The translations under genes and the position numbers were made by a program. The notes under the pieces were generated by a model. That model had not been told where the DNA came from and searched no databases. It saw only the letters and a list, made by a program, of their open reading frames with translations. Below, in pieces: positions 8,595 through 16,904 of a stretch of DNA of 50,426 nucleotides. This DNA comes from Prochlorococcus sp. AG-347-L21 (lineage in GTDB: Bacteria > Cyanobacteriota > Cyanobacteriia > PCC-6307 > Cyanobiaceae). How positions within the stretch are numbered: the first letter of the stretch is position 1; each line of letters opens with the position of its first letter. Location of the stretch: the NCBI GenBank assembly GCA_003278875.1, contig QCCQ01000009.1, positions 1 to 50,426 on the forward strand. Reading direction: 5' to 3'.

Positions 8595-10121
8595 CTCTAA
8601 ACTTGGTACCAATGTAATTGATGCAATAAGGCCTAGAATCATGATAAGAATCGCTGGTAATATTGCCTCTACCATTCTTTCATCTCCAGCATATTGATAT
8701 ATTCTCACAGACAATGTATCAAAATCGAATGGTCTTAAAATAAAGGTTATGGGTAATTCTTTTATAGTGTCTACAAAAACTAAAAGTGAGCCCACGAATA
8801 TTGGTCCCTGGAGAAGAGGTAAATGAATTCTTTTGATAACTCCCAGCCAATCCTCCCCTAGTCCAAGTGCTGCTTCATCAAGACTAGGGGAGATTCTCTC
8901 AAGACTTGAATCAATAGAACCCTTTGAAATAGTTAGGAATCTGACAAGATAACCCCAAAATAATAAGCATATAGCGATGAAGTTAAATTTTGAAGAAGAA
9001 ATGCTTATTAAAGATAAAGCTAATACAGTGCCTGGAATTGCGTAACCTATTCCTGCAAGGTTTGTTATTAGTCCTAGTAAAAAACTTTTATTTGGGCGTC
9101 TGGCTAAGGAAATTATTAGGGAGAATATCATCGTTATTAATGCAGTAAAAAATCCTAAACTTATGGTCCTGAATGATAGTGTAAGCAATTCTATAGATAA
9201 CCCTTTTTGAATTTGATCGATATTGAGCAGAACCCAAAAACATGGAATTCCAAAGGAGAAAATCGGAGGAAATAAAGATAAGGTTATTGCTACAAGAGCT
9301 CTAGTTTTTTTTAATTCCCACCCTTGAGAATCTTTTGATGCAGGATTCTCACTCCACCTCTTTGATTTTCTTCTAGAGAATTTTTCAAAAATAATTAATG
9401 TGAAAATTATAAATAACGCTACCAAAGATAGTCCAATAGCACTTTTTGGATTTCCTTCAATTATCCAATTTTCGGCTATACCTGTAGAAATACTTGGAAT
9501 GTTTAATAATGCAAATGTACCTAACTCATTCATTACTTCCATACACATTAAACTTATTCCTGTTATTAATGCTGGTAACGCCATTGGAAAAGCGATTTTA
9601 AAGAAGCTCCTCCATGGCCCAACTCCTAATCCTCTACTAGCATTGATGTGATTGACTCCAAATTTATTAAAACTTTCGTTTGCAAGAATAAATACATATG
9701 GATAAGTAGAAATTGAAAGTATTAATACCCCCCACCATAAACCGGTTACTTGATACCCAAAGATACTCCCTAAATCCTGCAAAACAGCTGTTATTAGGTA
9801 TGCTGGGGCCGCTAGTGGTATTAGCTGACAAATACGGAGAACTTTTCTGAACTTAAAATCACAATTTGATAGCAACCATCCATTCAAAGTGCCTAATCCT
9901 CCTCCAAAAAAACTTGTGAGTACCAAAACTTTTAAAGTTTCTAATACCTCTTCTTTTCCAGCAATACCTAATGAAAAATTTCCACTTACAACATATTGAA
10001 ATCCTTCAAGAAGAAAATTGGAGATTGGAATGATTACTAAAAGTGCAACAAAAAACGAAGTAAAATAAAATAGTTTTAATTCTGTTAATGCTTTTTTAAA
10101 TCCTTTAATAAGTATTTTCAA
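8583..10121 (-). CDS. futB: Fe3+ ABC transporter permease (FbpB/FutB-like)
   Basis: 512 aa with about twelve membrane helices and two fused binding-protein-dependent permease domains. Each carries an EAA-type loop: NASRGLGVGPWRSFFKIAFPM in the first half and EAALGLGEDWLGVIKRIHLP in the second. This layout is that of the ferric iron uptake permease; the substrate-binding and ATPase subunits are not in the window. Thiamine permease (ThiP) has the same layout, so the substrate is inferred. It is the last gene of the yjbQ-phhB-cobW run, 28 bp after cobW. Confidence 0.88.
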   Translation of the reverse strand: MKILIKGFKKALTELKLFYFTSFFVALLVIIPISNFLLEGFQYVVSGNFSLGIAGKEEVLETLKVLVLTSFFGGGLGTLNGWLLSNCDFKFRKVLRICQLIPLAAPAYLITAVLQDLGSIFGYQVTGLWWGVLILSISTYPYVFILANESFNKFGVNHINASRGLGVGPWRSFFKIAFPMALPALITGISLMCMEVMNELGTFALLNIPSISTGIAENWIIEGNPKSAIGLSLVALFIIFTLIIFEKFSRRKSKRWSENPASKDSQGWELKKTRALVAITLSLFPPIFSFGIPCFWVLLNIDQIQKGLSIELLTLSFRTISLGFFTALITMIFSLIISLARRPNKSFLLGLITNLAGIGYAIPGTVLALSLISISSSKFNFIAICLLFWGYLVRFLTISKGSIDSSLERISPSLDEAALGLGEDWLGVIKRIHLPLLQGPIFVGSLLVFVDTIKELPITFILRPFDFDTLSVRIYQYAGDERMVEAILPAILIMILGLIASITLVPSLEKKN

Positions 10122-10149
10122 AAATTAATTAAATCCTAATACGTAAACT

Positions 10150-11238
10150 TTAATCTGAACTAAATCTACATGATGAAAGTTGATTCTTAATAGTTTGATG
10201 ATCTAAGTTTCTCCCAATTAATACTATTTTATTAGATTTTTCTTTTGTCCATTCTTCATCATCTAGAGAAAATCGTTTTCCCGATAGGTGAAAAATGTGT
10301 TTTCTTTCACTTTCCATAAACCATAATATTCCTTTTGCCCTAAATACATTTTGTGAGATTTGATTATCTAAGAAATATTGAAACTTCCTTAAGGAAAATG
10401 GTTCAAATATCTCATAAGAAACTGATGTGAATCCTTCTATATTATTGATCAAATCGTGTGAATGAGAAGAGTGATCGTGCGAATGAGAAGAGTGATCGTG
10501 AGAATGAGAAGAGTGATCGTGAGAATGAGTAGAGTGATCGTGAGAATGAGTAGAGTGATCGTGAGAATGAGAAGAGTGATCGTGTGAATTTTCTTCTAAA
10601 TCTTCTTTATCCTTTTCGTAATGAAAAGTATCTGTTTCAAATAGACCTACACTCATTATTGTTTGTAATCCAACTTCACTATTGGTTGATCTCAATATCC
10701 TTGGCTCTTTTTTTATTTTATTTATGAATTTTTCGACTTTCTTTAATTGTTCTTCATTGACTAAATCGCATTTATTTAGGAGAAGGATATCTCCGTATAA
10801 AATTTGAGAATAGGCGACACTTGTATTTTTGATTTCAAAATCAAAATTTTCTCCATCAATGACGGTGATGATTGAATCTAATCTTACTTTTTCTCGAAGA
10901 TCTCCAGCCGCAAAAGTCATAGCTACTGGTAAAGGATCTGCTAACCCAGTAGTCTCGACAATTAAATAGTCTATATTTTCAGATCTTTCCAAAACTTTGG
11001 ATACTGTATTTAATAATTCACCATTAATAGAGCAACAAATACAGCCATTATTTAATTCGATCATATCTTCTGAACCTTCTATTATTAAGTCATTATCTAT
11101 TCCTATCTCTCCAAATTCATTAACCAAAACTGCTGTTTTAAGACCAACTTGATTTTTTAAAATATGATTTAAAAGTGTAGTTTTGCCAGAACCTAAAAAT
11201 CCACTAATGATCGTGACAGGTAATAACTCTTTAGACAT
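10150..11238 (-). CDS. CobW-family (COG0523) metal GTPase with His-rich loop
   Basis: 362 aa. Walker A is GFLGSGKTT near residues 13-21, the metal site Cys66-x-Cys68-Cys69 sits in NNGCICCSINGEL, ETTGLADPLPV follows, and the base motif is LLNKCDLV. Residues about 212-262 are a His-Asp-Ser-rich insert from a 21-bp tandem repeat. The C-terminal CobW_C domain follows (FSLRKFQYFLD, RAKGILWF). COG0523 GTPases are metal chaperones; a His-rich loop is usual in zinc-linked members, but cobalt or other metals remain possible. Neighbours are pterin dehydratase upstream and an iron permease downstream. Confidence 0.94.
   Translation of the reverse strand: MSKELLPVTIISGFLGSGKTTLLNHILKNQVGLKTAVLVNEFGEIGIDNDLIIEGSEDMIELNNGCICCSINGELLNTVSKVLERSENIDYLIVETTGLADPLPVAMTFAAGDLREKVRLDSIITVIDGENFDFEIKNTSVAYSQILYGDILLLNKCDLVNEEQLKKVEKFINKIKKEPRILRSTNSEVGLQTIMSVGLFETDTFHYEKDKEDLEENSHDHSSHSHDHSTHSHDHSTHSHDHSSHSHDHSSHSHDHSSHSHDLINNIEGFTSVSYEIFEPFSLRKFQYFLDNQISQNVFRAKGILWFMESERKHIFHLSGKRFSLDDEEWTKEKSNKIVLIGRNLDHQTIKNQLSSCRFSSD
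10454..10589. repeat. 21-bp tandem repeat coding the His-rich loop
   Basis: About 6.4 head-to-tail copies of a 21-bp unit beginning TCGTG(T/C/A)GAATGAG, with few differences between units (A/T at one site separates THS from SHS). On the minus strand each copy encodes a 7-residue H-S-H-D-H-S-S/T unit. The period is a multiple of three, so copy-number changes keep the cobW reading frame. Confidence 0.95.
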
Positions 11239-11280
11239 TTTGAAGAAATTTTTTTAAAGGATAAAATAAAATTTGTAATT

Positions 11281-11571
11281 TTATTGATCAAAAACTTTAT
11301 TGATTTCTGAAGCTAATGTTTGATCCAGATTTGTTATGCCCCCTAAATCATGCGTACTAAGACTAATTGTTACTTTTGAATAAACGTTTTCCCAGTTAGG
11401 ATGATGGTTATATTTTTCGCAAATTAAAGCAATTTTAGTCATAAATGAGAAGGCTTCAATAAAATTAAAAAAATTAAATTCTCTCAGGATTTGTTCATTT
11501 TTAATTTCCCATCCGGGTATTTTGACAACTAATTCCTTCAATTCTTCATTACTCAAAAGGTAAGGTTCCAT
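11281..11571 (-). CDS. phhB: Pterin-4a-carbinolamine dehydratase
   Basis: 96 aa, the normal length. The active-site signature is present: EKYNHHPNWENVY, followed by the second His in LSTHDLGGIT and a trailing Asp. The canonical activity is dehydration of 4a-hydroxytetrahydropterin; cyanobacterial homologues may serve moonlighting or folate-related roles, and a related branch is the RuBisCO-assembly factor acRAF. The intact His motif argues for the catalytic branch. It lies 42 bp upstream of cobW on the same strand. Confidence 0.93.
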   Translation of the reverse strand: MEPYLLSNEELKELVVKIPGWEIKNEQILREFNFFNFIEAFSFMTKIALICEKYNHHPNWENVYSKVTISLSTHDLGGITNLDQTLASEINKVFDQ

Positions 11572-11614
11572 AAATAATAAATATTTGGTTTTTATTGATT
11601 ACATTATAAATATT

Positions 11615-12070
11615 TTACCTTTTCTCACCAATTATATGTATATTTAAAACCCTTTGTTTTTGATCAAATCTATGTTCCCATAAATAAATTGCTTGCCATG
11701 TTCCAAGGATAATATTGCTGTCCTGAAAGCTCAAAGATAAACAAGTGTTTGTCAATGATGTTTTAATATGTGCTGGCATATCGTCAGCTCCTTCTTGATA
11801 ATGTTTATAAGAAATTTCTTCTCTGTTTTTTGATAATGTTAAGTAGGAATTATGTGGGACTATAGATTGCATATATCTTTTTAAGTCTCTTAGTACATTT
11901 GGATCAGCATTCTCATTAATAGTTAAACTACAACTGGTATGAAGTGAAGTTAAATTTAAAAATCCTGAATCAAAATTATTTTTTTCAATAAATAAATTCA
12001 AATCATTTGTTATATCAATAAAACCCTCACCATTAGTTATAAATTCTAATTTTGAAAATATTTGTTCCAT
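11615..12070 (-). CDS. YjbQ family protein (UPF0047)
   Basis: 151 aa. Diagnostic blocks are TSLHTSCSLTINENADPNVLRDL, GADDMPAHIKTSL and LGTWQAIYLWEHR, covering nearly the whole family length of about 140. YjbQ proteins have been given a secondary thiamin-phosphate synthase activity; the true role is unsettled. It is the first gene of a four-gene minus-strand run (phhB, cobW, Fe permease) and is divergent from the M32 peptidase across a 109-bp gap with a hairpin. Confidence 0.92.
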   Translation of the reverse strand: MEQIFSKLEFITNGEGFIDITNDLNLFIEKNNFDSGFLNLTSLHTSCSLTINENADPNVLRDLKRYMQSIVPHNSYLTLSKNREEISYKHYQEGADDMPAHIKTSLTNTCLSLSFQDSNIILGTWQAIYLWEHRFDQKQRVLNIHIIGEKR

Positions 12071-12101
12071 ATAAGTAGAAAACTAAATTAATTTATATTC
12101 T

Positions 12102-12156
12102 ATATTGGATAAACAATGTATGTTTTGTTCAAACATCAAAATTTTTATCCTAATAT
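12102..12156. promoter_or_regulatory. Nested inverted repeat between divergent yjbQ and M32 genes
   Basis: The outer arms GGATAAA (12107-12113) and TTTATCC (12144-12150) pair perfectly and extend by ATATT/AATAT past a one-base bulge. Inside lies a second perfect arm pair ATGTTT/AAACAT (12120-12125 and 12131-12136) with a 5-nt loop. No T-run follows on either strand, and divergent genes do not need a terminator here. It may be an operator or an RNA leader; no known binding-site consensus is matched. Confidence 0.4.
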
Positions 12157-12179
12157 GGGTTTAAATTATATGTAAATTT

Positions 12180-13688
12180 TTGGCCGCAATTCAATGGAAT
12201 AAGCTGGGGGCTTATCTTAAAGAAACTCAAATATTAGGTTCAATCCAAAATACACTTTATTGGGATCAGAATACTGGCATGCCCAAGAAAGGAGCTTCTT
12301 GGAGGTCTGAACAACTTACTTATATTGCAAAAATCTTGCATAGCCGAAATTCTTCTGAAGAATTTTTTAATTTAATACAATCCGCTAAAAATGAATTATT
12401 AAATACTGAACAAAATTTCAAGAATCAACTTTTTATAAAAGATAAAGAGAGAAACATTAATCTTTTAATCAAGGAATTTAATAGAGCGAAAAATTTAGAT
12501 CCTAAATTAGTTGAATCTCTAGCAAAGGCAAAATCTAAAGGATATGAAAGTTGGCAAGAAGCTAAGAAAAGATCAGATTTTAAAATTTTCCTTCCATTCT
12601 TTGAAGAATTAGTCAAATTGCGGATTGAAGAGGCAAAACAAATATCAGATCAATATTCACCATGGGAGACTCTAGCCCAACCCTTTGAGCCTGATTTAAC
12701 TTTAAAGTGGTTGAATAAAATGTTTCAGCCTCTAAAAGAAACTCTTCCAGAGTTGCTCAAAGGAATTAATAACAAGTCAAAGAAATTTCAATGGGATTTA
12801 AGTCCGGAATCTCAAAAGAATTTATGTTCAAATTTACTTGATGAGTTTGGTAGAGATAAAGATCAAGTTGTTGTTGGAAAATCTCCACATCCTTTTTCGA
12901 TTACATTAGGGCCTAATGATTATAGGATTACGACAAGAATTGTTGAAGGTGAACCATTATCAAGTTTTTTAGCAACTGCACATGAGTGGGGTCATTCAAT
13001 TTATGAGCAAGGTCTCCCATCAAAAAGTCATCAATGGTTTGCTTGGCCTTTAGGTCAAGCAACTTCTATGGGTATACATGAAAGTCAATCATTATTTTGG
13101 GAAAATAGAATAGTTAAATCTAAATCTTTTTCGAAAAGATTTTTTAATAAATTTGTTTCAGCGGGATGTACATTAAATAATTATTTTGAACTCTGGAAAT
13201 CTATCAATCATTTGGAAGCAGGATTAAACAGGGTTGAGGCAGATGAATTGACCTATGGTTTACACATTCTGGTTAGAACCGAACTTGAAATAGATTTAAT
13301 TGAGAGAGGTTTACCCGCTGAAGATATCCCAGAGGAATGGAATAAAAGATATGGAGAACTTTTAGGAATAAAACCATCTAATGATTCAGAAGGATGTCTT
13401 CAAGATGTTCATTGGAGTGAAGGTGCGTTTGGATATTTCCCTTCATATTTGTTAGGTCATCTTATAAGTGCGCAAATATCTTCTCAAATGGAGAGAGACA
13501 TTGGTTTGATAGATGATTTAATACAAAATGATGAATATCAAAAAATTATATTTTGGTTAAGAAATAATGTTCATAAATATGGTAGATCAGTTAATTCTAT
13601 GGAATTGATTAGAACGGTCACTAGCGAAGAACTATCACCAAACTATTTTATTAATCATTTAAAGTCTAAAATAAATGAATTTTGCTGA
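12180..13688 (+). CDS. M32 family zinc carboxypeptidase (Taq type)
   Basis: 502 aa, the standard family length. The zinc motif HEWGH is at residues 268-272 and the third ligand lies in HESQSLFWENR (from residue 300). Other family blocks are TLYWDQNTGMPKKGASWRSEQL near the N-terminus, RITTRIVE and NRVEADELTYGLHILVR. It removes C-terminal residues from peptides in the cytoplasm. The start is TTG 12180, immediately after a T-run; no ATG fits the conserved N-terminus. It is followed on the same strand by ppa after 60 bp. Confidence 0.96.
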   Translation: MAAIQWNKLGAYLKETQILGSIQNTLYWDQNTGMPKKGASWRSEQLTYIAKILHSRNSSEEFFNLIQSAKNELLNTEQNFKNQLFIKDKERNINLLIKEFNRAKNLDPKLVESLAKAKSKGYESWQEAKKRSDFKIFLPFFEELVKLRIEEAKQISDQYSPWETLAQPFEPDLTLKWLNKMFQPLKETLPELLKGINNKSKKFQWDLSPESQKNLCSNLLDEFGRDKDQVVVGKSPHPFSITLGPNDYRITTRIVEGEPLSSFLATAHEWGHSIYEQGLPSKSHQWFAWPLGQATSMGIHESQSLFWENRIVKSKSFSKRFFNKFVSAGCTLNNYFELWKSINHLEAGLNRVEADELTYGLHILVRTELEIDLIERGLPAEDIPEEWNKRYGELLGIKPSNDSEGCLQDVHWSEGAFGYFPSYLLGHLISAQISSQMERDIGLIDDLIQNDEYQKIIFWLRNNVHKYGRSVNSMELIRTVTSEELSPNYFINHLKSKINEFC

Positions 13689-13751
13689 AACATTACTTTT
13701 TGAGAATTTGGCTGAGTGTGAGGATGTAAGATAAATAAAAATTATTTCTTG

Positions 13752-14339
13752 ATGGCAAATCTGAATCAACCCCCAAGCAGGGTTACACCAAACTTATTAC
13801 ACATACTAAACGCTTTCACTGATAGCTCAAATACAATAATAAACACTATTGTTGAATTGAACTCTAATACCATAAATAAATATGAATTAATTACTGAAAC
13901 AGGCCACCTTAAACTTGATAGGGTAGGTTATTCTTCACTTGCTTATCCTTTTGCTTATGGATGTATACCAAGGACATGGGATGAAGATGGAGATCCACTT
14001 GATGTCGAAATTGTGAGTGTAACTGAGCCATTGATACCTGGATCTATTGTGGAGGCAAGGATTATTGGGGTGATGAAATTTGATGATGGTGGAGAGGTCG
14101 ATGATAAGGTAATAGCGGTTCTCGCCGATGACAAAAGAATGGATCATATCTCAAGTTATGAAGACCTTGGTGAGCATTGGTTAAAAGAAACAAAATATTA
14201 TTGGGAGCACTACAAAGACCTAAAGAAACCGGGAACATGTACTGTTAATGGTTTTTTCGGGATAGGAGAAGCTGTTAAAGTGATAAAGGATTGCGAAGAG
14301 AGATACAAAAAAGAAATTGATCCCAAATTAGTAAATTAA
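13752..14339 (+). CDS. ppa: Inorganic pyrophosphatase, catalytically complete
   Basis: About 195 aa; ATG 13752 is preferred over the adjacent TTG 13749. All family I active-site residues are visible: VELNSNTINKYE (Glu, Lys, Glu), LDRV (Arg), the triple-Asp metal motif DGDPLD, the later Asp pair and Lys in DDGGEVDDK, and EHYKDL. The N-terminus has about 15 extra residues relative to E. coli Ppa. It hydrolyses pyrophosphate from biosynthesis. The window also holds a degenerate paralogue at 29086. Its stop abuts the hemC stop with no gap. Confidence 0.97.
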   Translation: MANLNQPPSRVTPNLLHILNAFTDSSNTIINTIVELNSNTINKYELITETGHLKLDRVGYSSLAYPFAYGCIPRTWDEDGDPLDVEIVSVTEPLIPGSIVEARIIGVMKFDDGGEVDDKVIAVLADDKRMDHISSYEDLGEHWLKETKYYWEHYKDLKKPGTCTVNGFFGIGEAVKVIKDCEERYKKEIDPKLVN

Positions 14340-14345
14340 CTAATT
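14326..14345. terminator. AT-rich inverted repeat across abutting ppa/hemC stops
   Basis: AATTAGT (14326-14332) and ACTAATT (14339-14345) form a perfect 7-bp stem with a 6-nt loop, containing the ppa TAA and touching the hemC stop. No long T-run follows, so it is only a weak terminator candidate. Confidence 0.25.
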
Positions 14346-15296
14346 ATTGTTATCTCTAAATTCTTCAAATATTTCGCTCAGTATTTTGTCGGCACCTTGG
14401 AGCTTTAGTTTCTTTGCTAGTTCTATGCCTACCAGTTCAGGGTCATTAATATTACCAAAAACTTGATCTTTTATAAGCCTTTCTCCATCAAGAGAGGCTA
14501 CCATACCAGTAAGGTAAAGTTGTCCATCATAAATTTTACTATTAACACCTATTGGGACTTGGCATCCACCTTCAAGCTCTCTTAAAAAAGCCCTTTCTGC
14601 TAGACATCTTTGACTAGTAGGTTTATCTTCTAAGATATTTATAATTTCTAAAACTTCTTTATCATCAGATTTACATTCAATTCCTAGAGCCCCTTGGCCA
14701 ACTGCATGAAGGGAAATTTCACTTGGTATAATCTGGTGAATTCTTGATTCAAAGCCTAATCTCTTTAAACCAGCGGCCGCAAGAATTATACAATCAAATT
14801 CTCCGGCATCTAATTTTTCAATCCTTGTAATAACATTTCCCCTGATATCTTTGAAAACAAGATGTGGGTACTTATTTCTTAATTGTGCAAGTCTTCTTAG
14901 AGAGCTTGTTCCCACAATCGAACCTTCAGGTAAGGTTTCTAATTTATAACAGTCATTTTTTTTGTTTACTACCAAAGCATCTGCAGGATCCTCCCTTTTT
15001 GTAATGCATCCTAATTTAAGGCCATTAGGCAAATTGGTTGGTAAATCTTTCAGAGAATGTACTGCTATATCTGCATGGCCCACTAGCATTTGTGCTTCAA
15101 GTTCTTTTGTAAATAAGCCTTTGTCGCCTATTTTTGCTAAAGCTACATCAAGGATTTTGTCACCTTGAGTTGCCATAGCTTCTATAGATACCTCTAAATT
15201 GGGAATATTCCTTTCTAGTTGATCTTTAACCCACAAAGTTTGAACCATTGCTAGCTTACTTCTTCTACTAGCTATTTTCAGCTTAAAGTTAGTCAT
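14340..15296 (-). CDS. hemC: Porphobilinogen deaminase (hydroxymethylbilane synthase)
   Basis: 318 aa. Conserved blocks: [14 protein letters not shown] at the N-terminus, [34 protein letters not shown], and the dipyrromethane-attachment Cys in [11 protein letters not shown]. It joins four porphobilinogens into hydroxymethylbilane on the way to haem, chlorophyll and B12. It lies downstream of the sigma factor gene on the same strand (97-bp gap) and is convergent with ppa. Length and motifs are normal. Confidence 0.98.
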   Translation of the reverse strand: MTNFKLKIASRRSKLAMVQTLWVKDQLERNIPNLEVSIEAMATQGDKILDVALAKIGDKGLFTKELEAQMLVGHADIAVHSLKDLPTNLPNGLKLGCITKREDPADALVVNKKNDCYKLETLPEGSIVGTSSLRRLAQLRNKYPHLVFKDIRGNVITRIEKLDAGEFDCIILAAAGLKRLGFESRIHQIIPSEISLHAVGQGALGIECKSDDKEVLEIINILEDKPTSQRCLAERAFLRELEGGCQVPIGVNSKIYDGQLYLTGMVASLDGERLIKDQVFGNINDPELVGIELAKKLKLQGADKILSEIFEEFRDNNN

Positions 15297-15393
15297 TAAA
15301 TATTATTTTGAGTTTGAATTAAAAATAAAGTCGAATCTATTTTAAGCTATTATTTTCAAGTTTTTTAAAGCTAAATATTATACTTAACTTTTT

Positions 15394-16581
15394 TTATTTT
15401 ATATATTCTTTTAAAACCCCATTTCGATTTGGATGTCTAAGTTTTCTAAGGGCTTTTGCCTCTATCTGTCTAATTCTTTCTCTCGTAACATCAAAAATCT
15501 GGCCAATTTCTTCAAGAGTTTTCATTCTTCCATCATCGATTCCATATCTCAATCTGAGAACATCTCTCTCTCTTGGACTAAGAGTGGCTAGTACTCCTTC
15601 CAAATCTTCTCTTAATAAAGTTTTAGAAACATCTTGCTCTGGATTTTCTGTATCAGCCTCTATAAAGTCTCCGAGTCTTGAGTCTTCTTCCTTCCCTATT
15701 GGAGTTTCTAAAGAAATAGGAAGTTGTGCACTTTTGGCTATAAACCTTAATTTTTCTATTGTCATTTCCATACTCTCAGCGATTTCTTCTTCACTAGGTT
15801 TCCTTCCAAATTCTTGGCTAAGAACTTTTGTGGTTTTTTTAATTCTGGATATTGTCTCGTATAAGTGAACTGGTAATCTAATAGTTCTACTTTGATCCGC
15901 AATTGCTCTTGTAATAGCTTGGCGAATCCACCAAGTTGCATAAGTAGAGAACTTATAACCTTTTTCATGGTCAAATTTTTCCGCTGCTCTAATTAGACCC
16001 AAACTTCCTTCTTGGATTAAATCTTGAAATGATAAACCTCTATTCATATATTTTTTAGCAATGGAAACAACTAATCTTAAATTTGATTGAACCATTTTTT
16101 CTTTTGCTCTTCTTCCTAAGAGAAGTCTTCTTCTAAATTTGGGAAGAGGCATATCTATTAACTCGGCCCATTCTCTCACAGATGGGAAATGTCCTTTTTC
16201 TGACTCATATTGAGTTGCTAGCTCTTCTAATTGGAGTAAGTCAGCAATTTTTCTTGCAAGCTCAATTTCTTCATCTGGTCTTAAAAGTCTAATTCTTCCA
16301 ATTTCTTGGAGATAAACTCTTATTGAATCTTCAGTGTATATACCTTTAGGGCCAAGCTTTATGTTCCCAAGGCCTTTATCTTCATCCTCAGAATCACTAA
16401 ATTCATTATTATTATTATTTTCAATACTGCTTTCGTTTAACTCAGCAGATGTCTTTAAACTTTGGCTGTTAATATTATTTTCTTTTTCAACTACTGTTTC
16501 TAAATTGGCATTAATTTTTTTTGTAATCTTTTTTTTTGAGCTGGGCTTGGAATTCTTTGATTCTGCTGCTACTGGACACAT
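15394..16581 (-). CDS. rpoD: Principal RNA polymerase sigma factor (group 1)
   Basis: 395 aa. After a Lys/Asn/Ser-rich, poorly conserved head (about residues 1-80) come region 1.2 ([16 protein letters not shown]), region 2 ([27 protein letters not shown] as separate adjoining blocks), region 2.4 ([19 protein letters not shown]), region 3 and region 4.2 ([20 protein letters not shown]). The full set of regions and the neighbourhood support the vegetative sigma, SigA. The start at 16581 is preceded by an AAAGGAG ribosome-binding site, rare in this window. Confidence 0.95.
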   Translation of the reverse strand: MCPVAAESKNSKPSSKKKITKKINANLETVVEKENNINSQSLKTSAELNESSIENNNNNEFSDSEDEDKGLGNIKLGPKGIYTEDSIRVYLQEIGRIRLLRPDEEIELARKIADLLQLEELATQYESEKGHFPSVREWAELIDMPLPKFRRRLLLGRRAKEKMVQSNLRLVVSIAKKYMNRGLSFQDLIQEGSLGLIRAAEKFDHEKGYKFSTYATWWIRQAITRAIADQSRTIRLPVHLYETISRIKKTTKVLSQEFGRKPSEEEIAESMEMTIEKLRFIAKSAQLPISLETPIGKEEDSRLGDFIEADTENPEQDVSKTLLREDLEGVLATLSPRERDVLRLRYGIDDGRMKTLEEIGQIFDVTRERIRQIEAKALRKLRHPNRNGVLKEYIK

Positions 16582-16587
16582 GATTGA

Positions 16588-16594
16588 CTCCTTT
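16588..16594 (-). promoter_or_regulatory. Strong Shine-Dalgarno of rpoD
   Basis: On the minus strand AAAGGAG lies about 6 nt before the rpoD ATG. Most starts in the window lack such a site. It fixes the rpoD start and suggests efficient initiation. Confidence 0.7.
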
Positions 16595-16608
16595 CTACGG
16601 TGAATTTA

Positions 16609-16904
16609 ACTAGATTAAATTTTATTTAGGGCTAATTTGTACATTTAGTAGTAAATTTCCCCGTTAAATTGAAAAAGAACTTTTTCAGGAATTTGAATAA
16701 GAAAGTTTCTTTAAACTGTTGAAAAATTTAAATAGTGCTATAGATTACCTAAAGTAAAAAGTCTTGGGATTTCTCAGACAGGCAGATCATTTTTGAATTT
16801 TCAGTCAATGATCAAAGCTTCATGTCTCCCTTAAGAGCAGGATACTTACAATGTGCAAAAAACACTTTGTGGAATGTTCAACAATCCAATACTAAGAAAA
16901 AGTT
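16609..16904. other. Intergenic gap rpoD-priA with possible leader or small RNA
   Basis: About 300 bp between divergent rpoD and priA. It holds a possible plus-strand -10 (TATAGA, 16739-16744) with TTGAAA at 16719-16724 (14-bp spacer, short). Next comes an imperfect hairpin at 16761-16779 (GTCT...AGAC outer pairs, GGG/CTC inner, one bulge), then a region richer in G+C than its surroundings. A 28-codon ATG ORF runs 16822-16908 and ends in a TTGA overlap with the priA start; the frame is open back to 16753. No known RNA family is recognised. Confidence 0.4.

Noticed and set aside
10454..10589. Regular repeats suggesting a CRISPR array
   Set aside because: Units are contiguous 21-mers without spacers and encode the His-rich loop of CobW in frame.
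15584..15868. 94-codon open frame opposite rpoD, and a second at 16334-16603
   Set aside because: Antisense to conserved sigma-factor coding sequence, with no recognisable protein features; shadow frames of an AT-rich gene.
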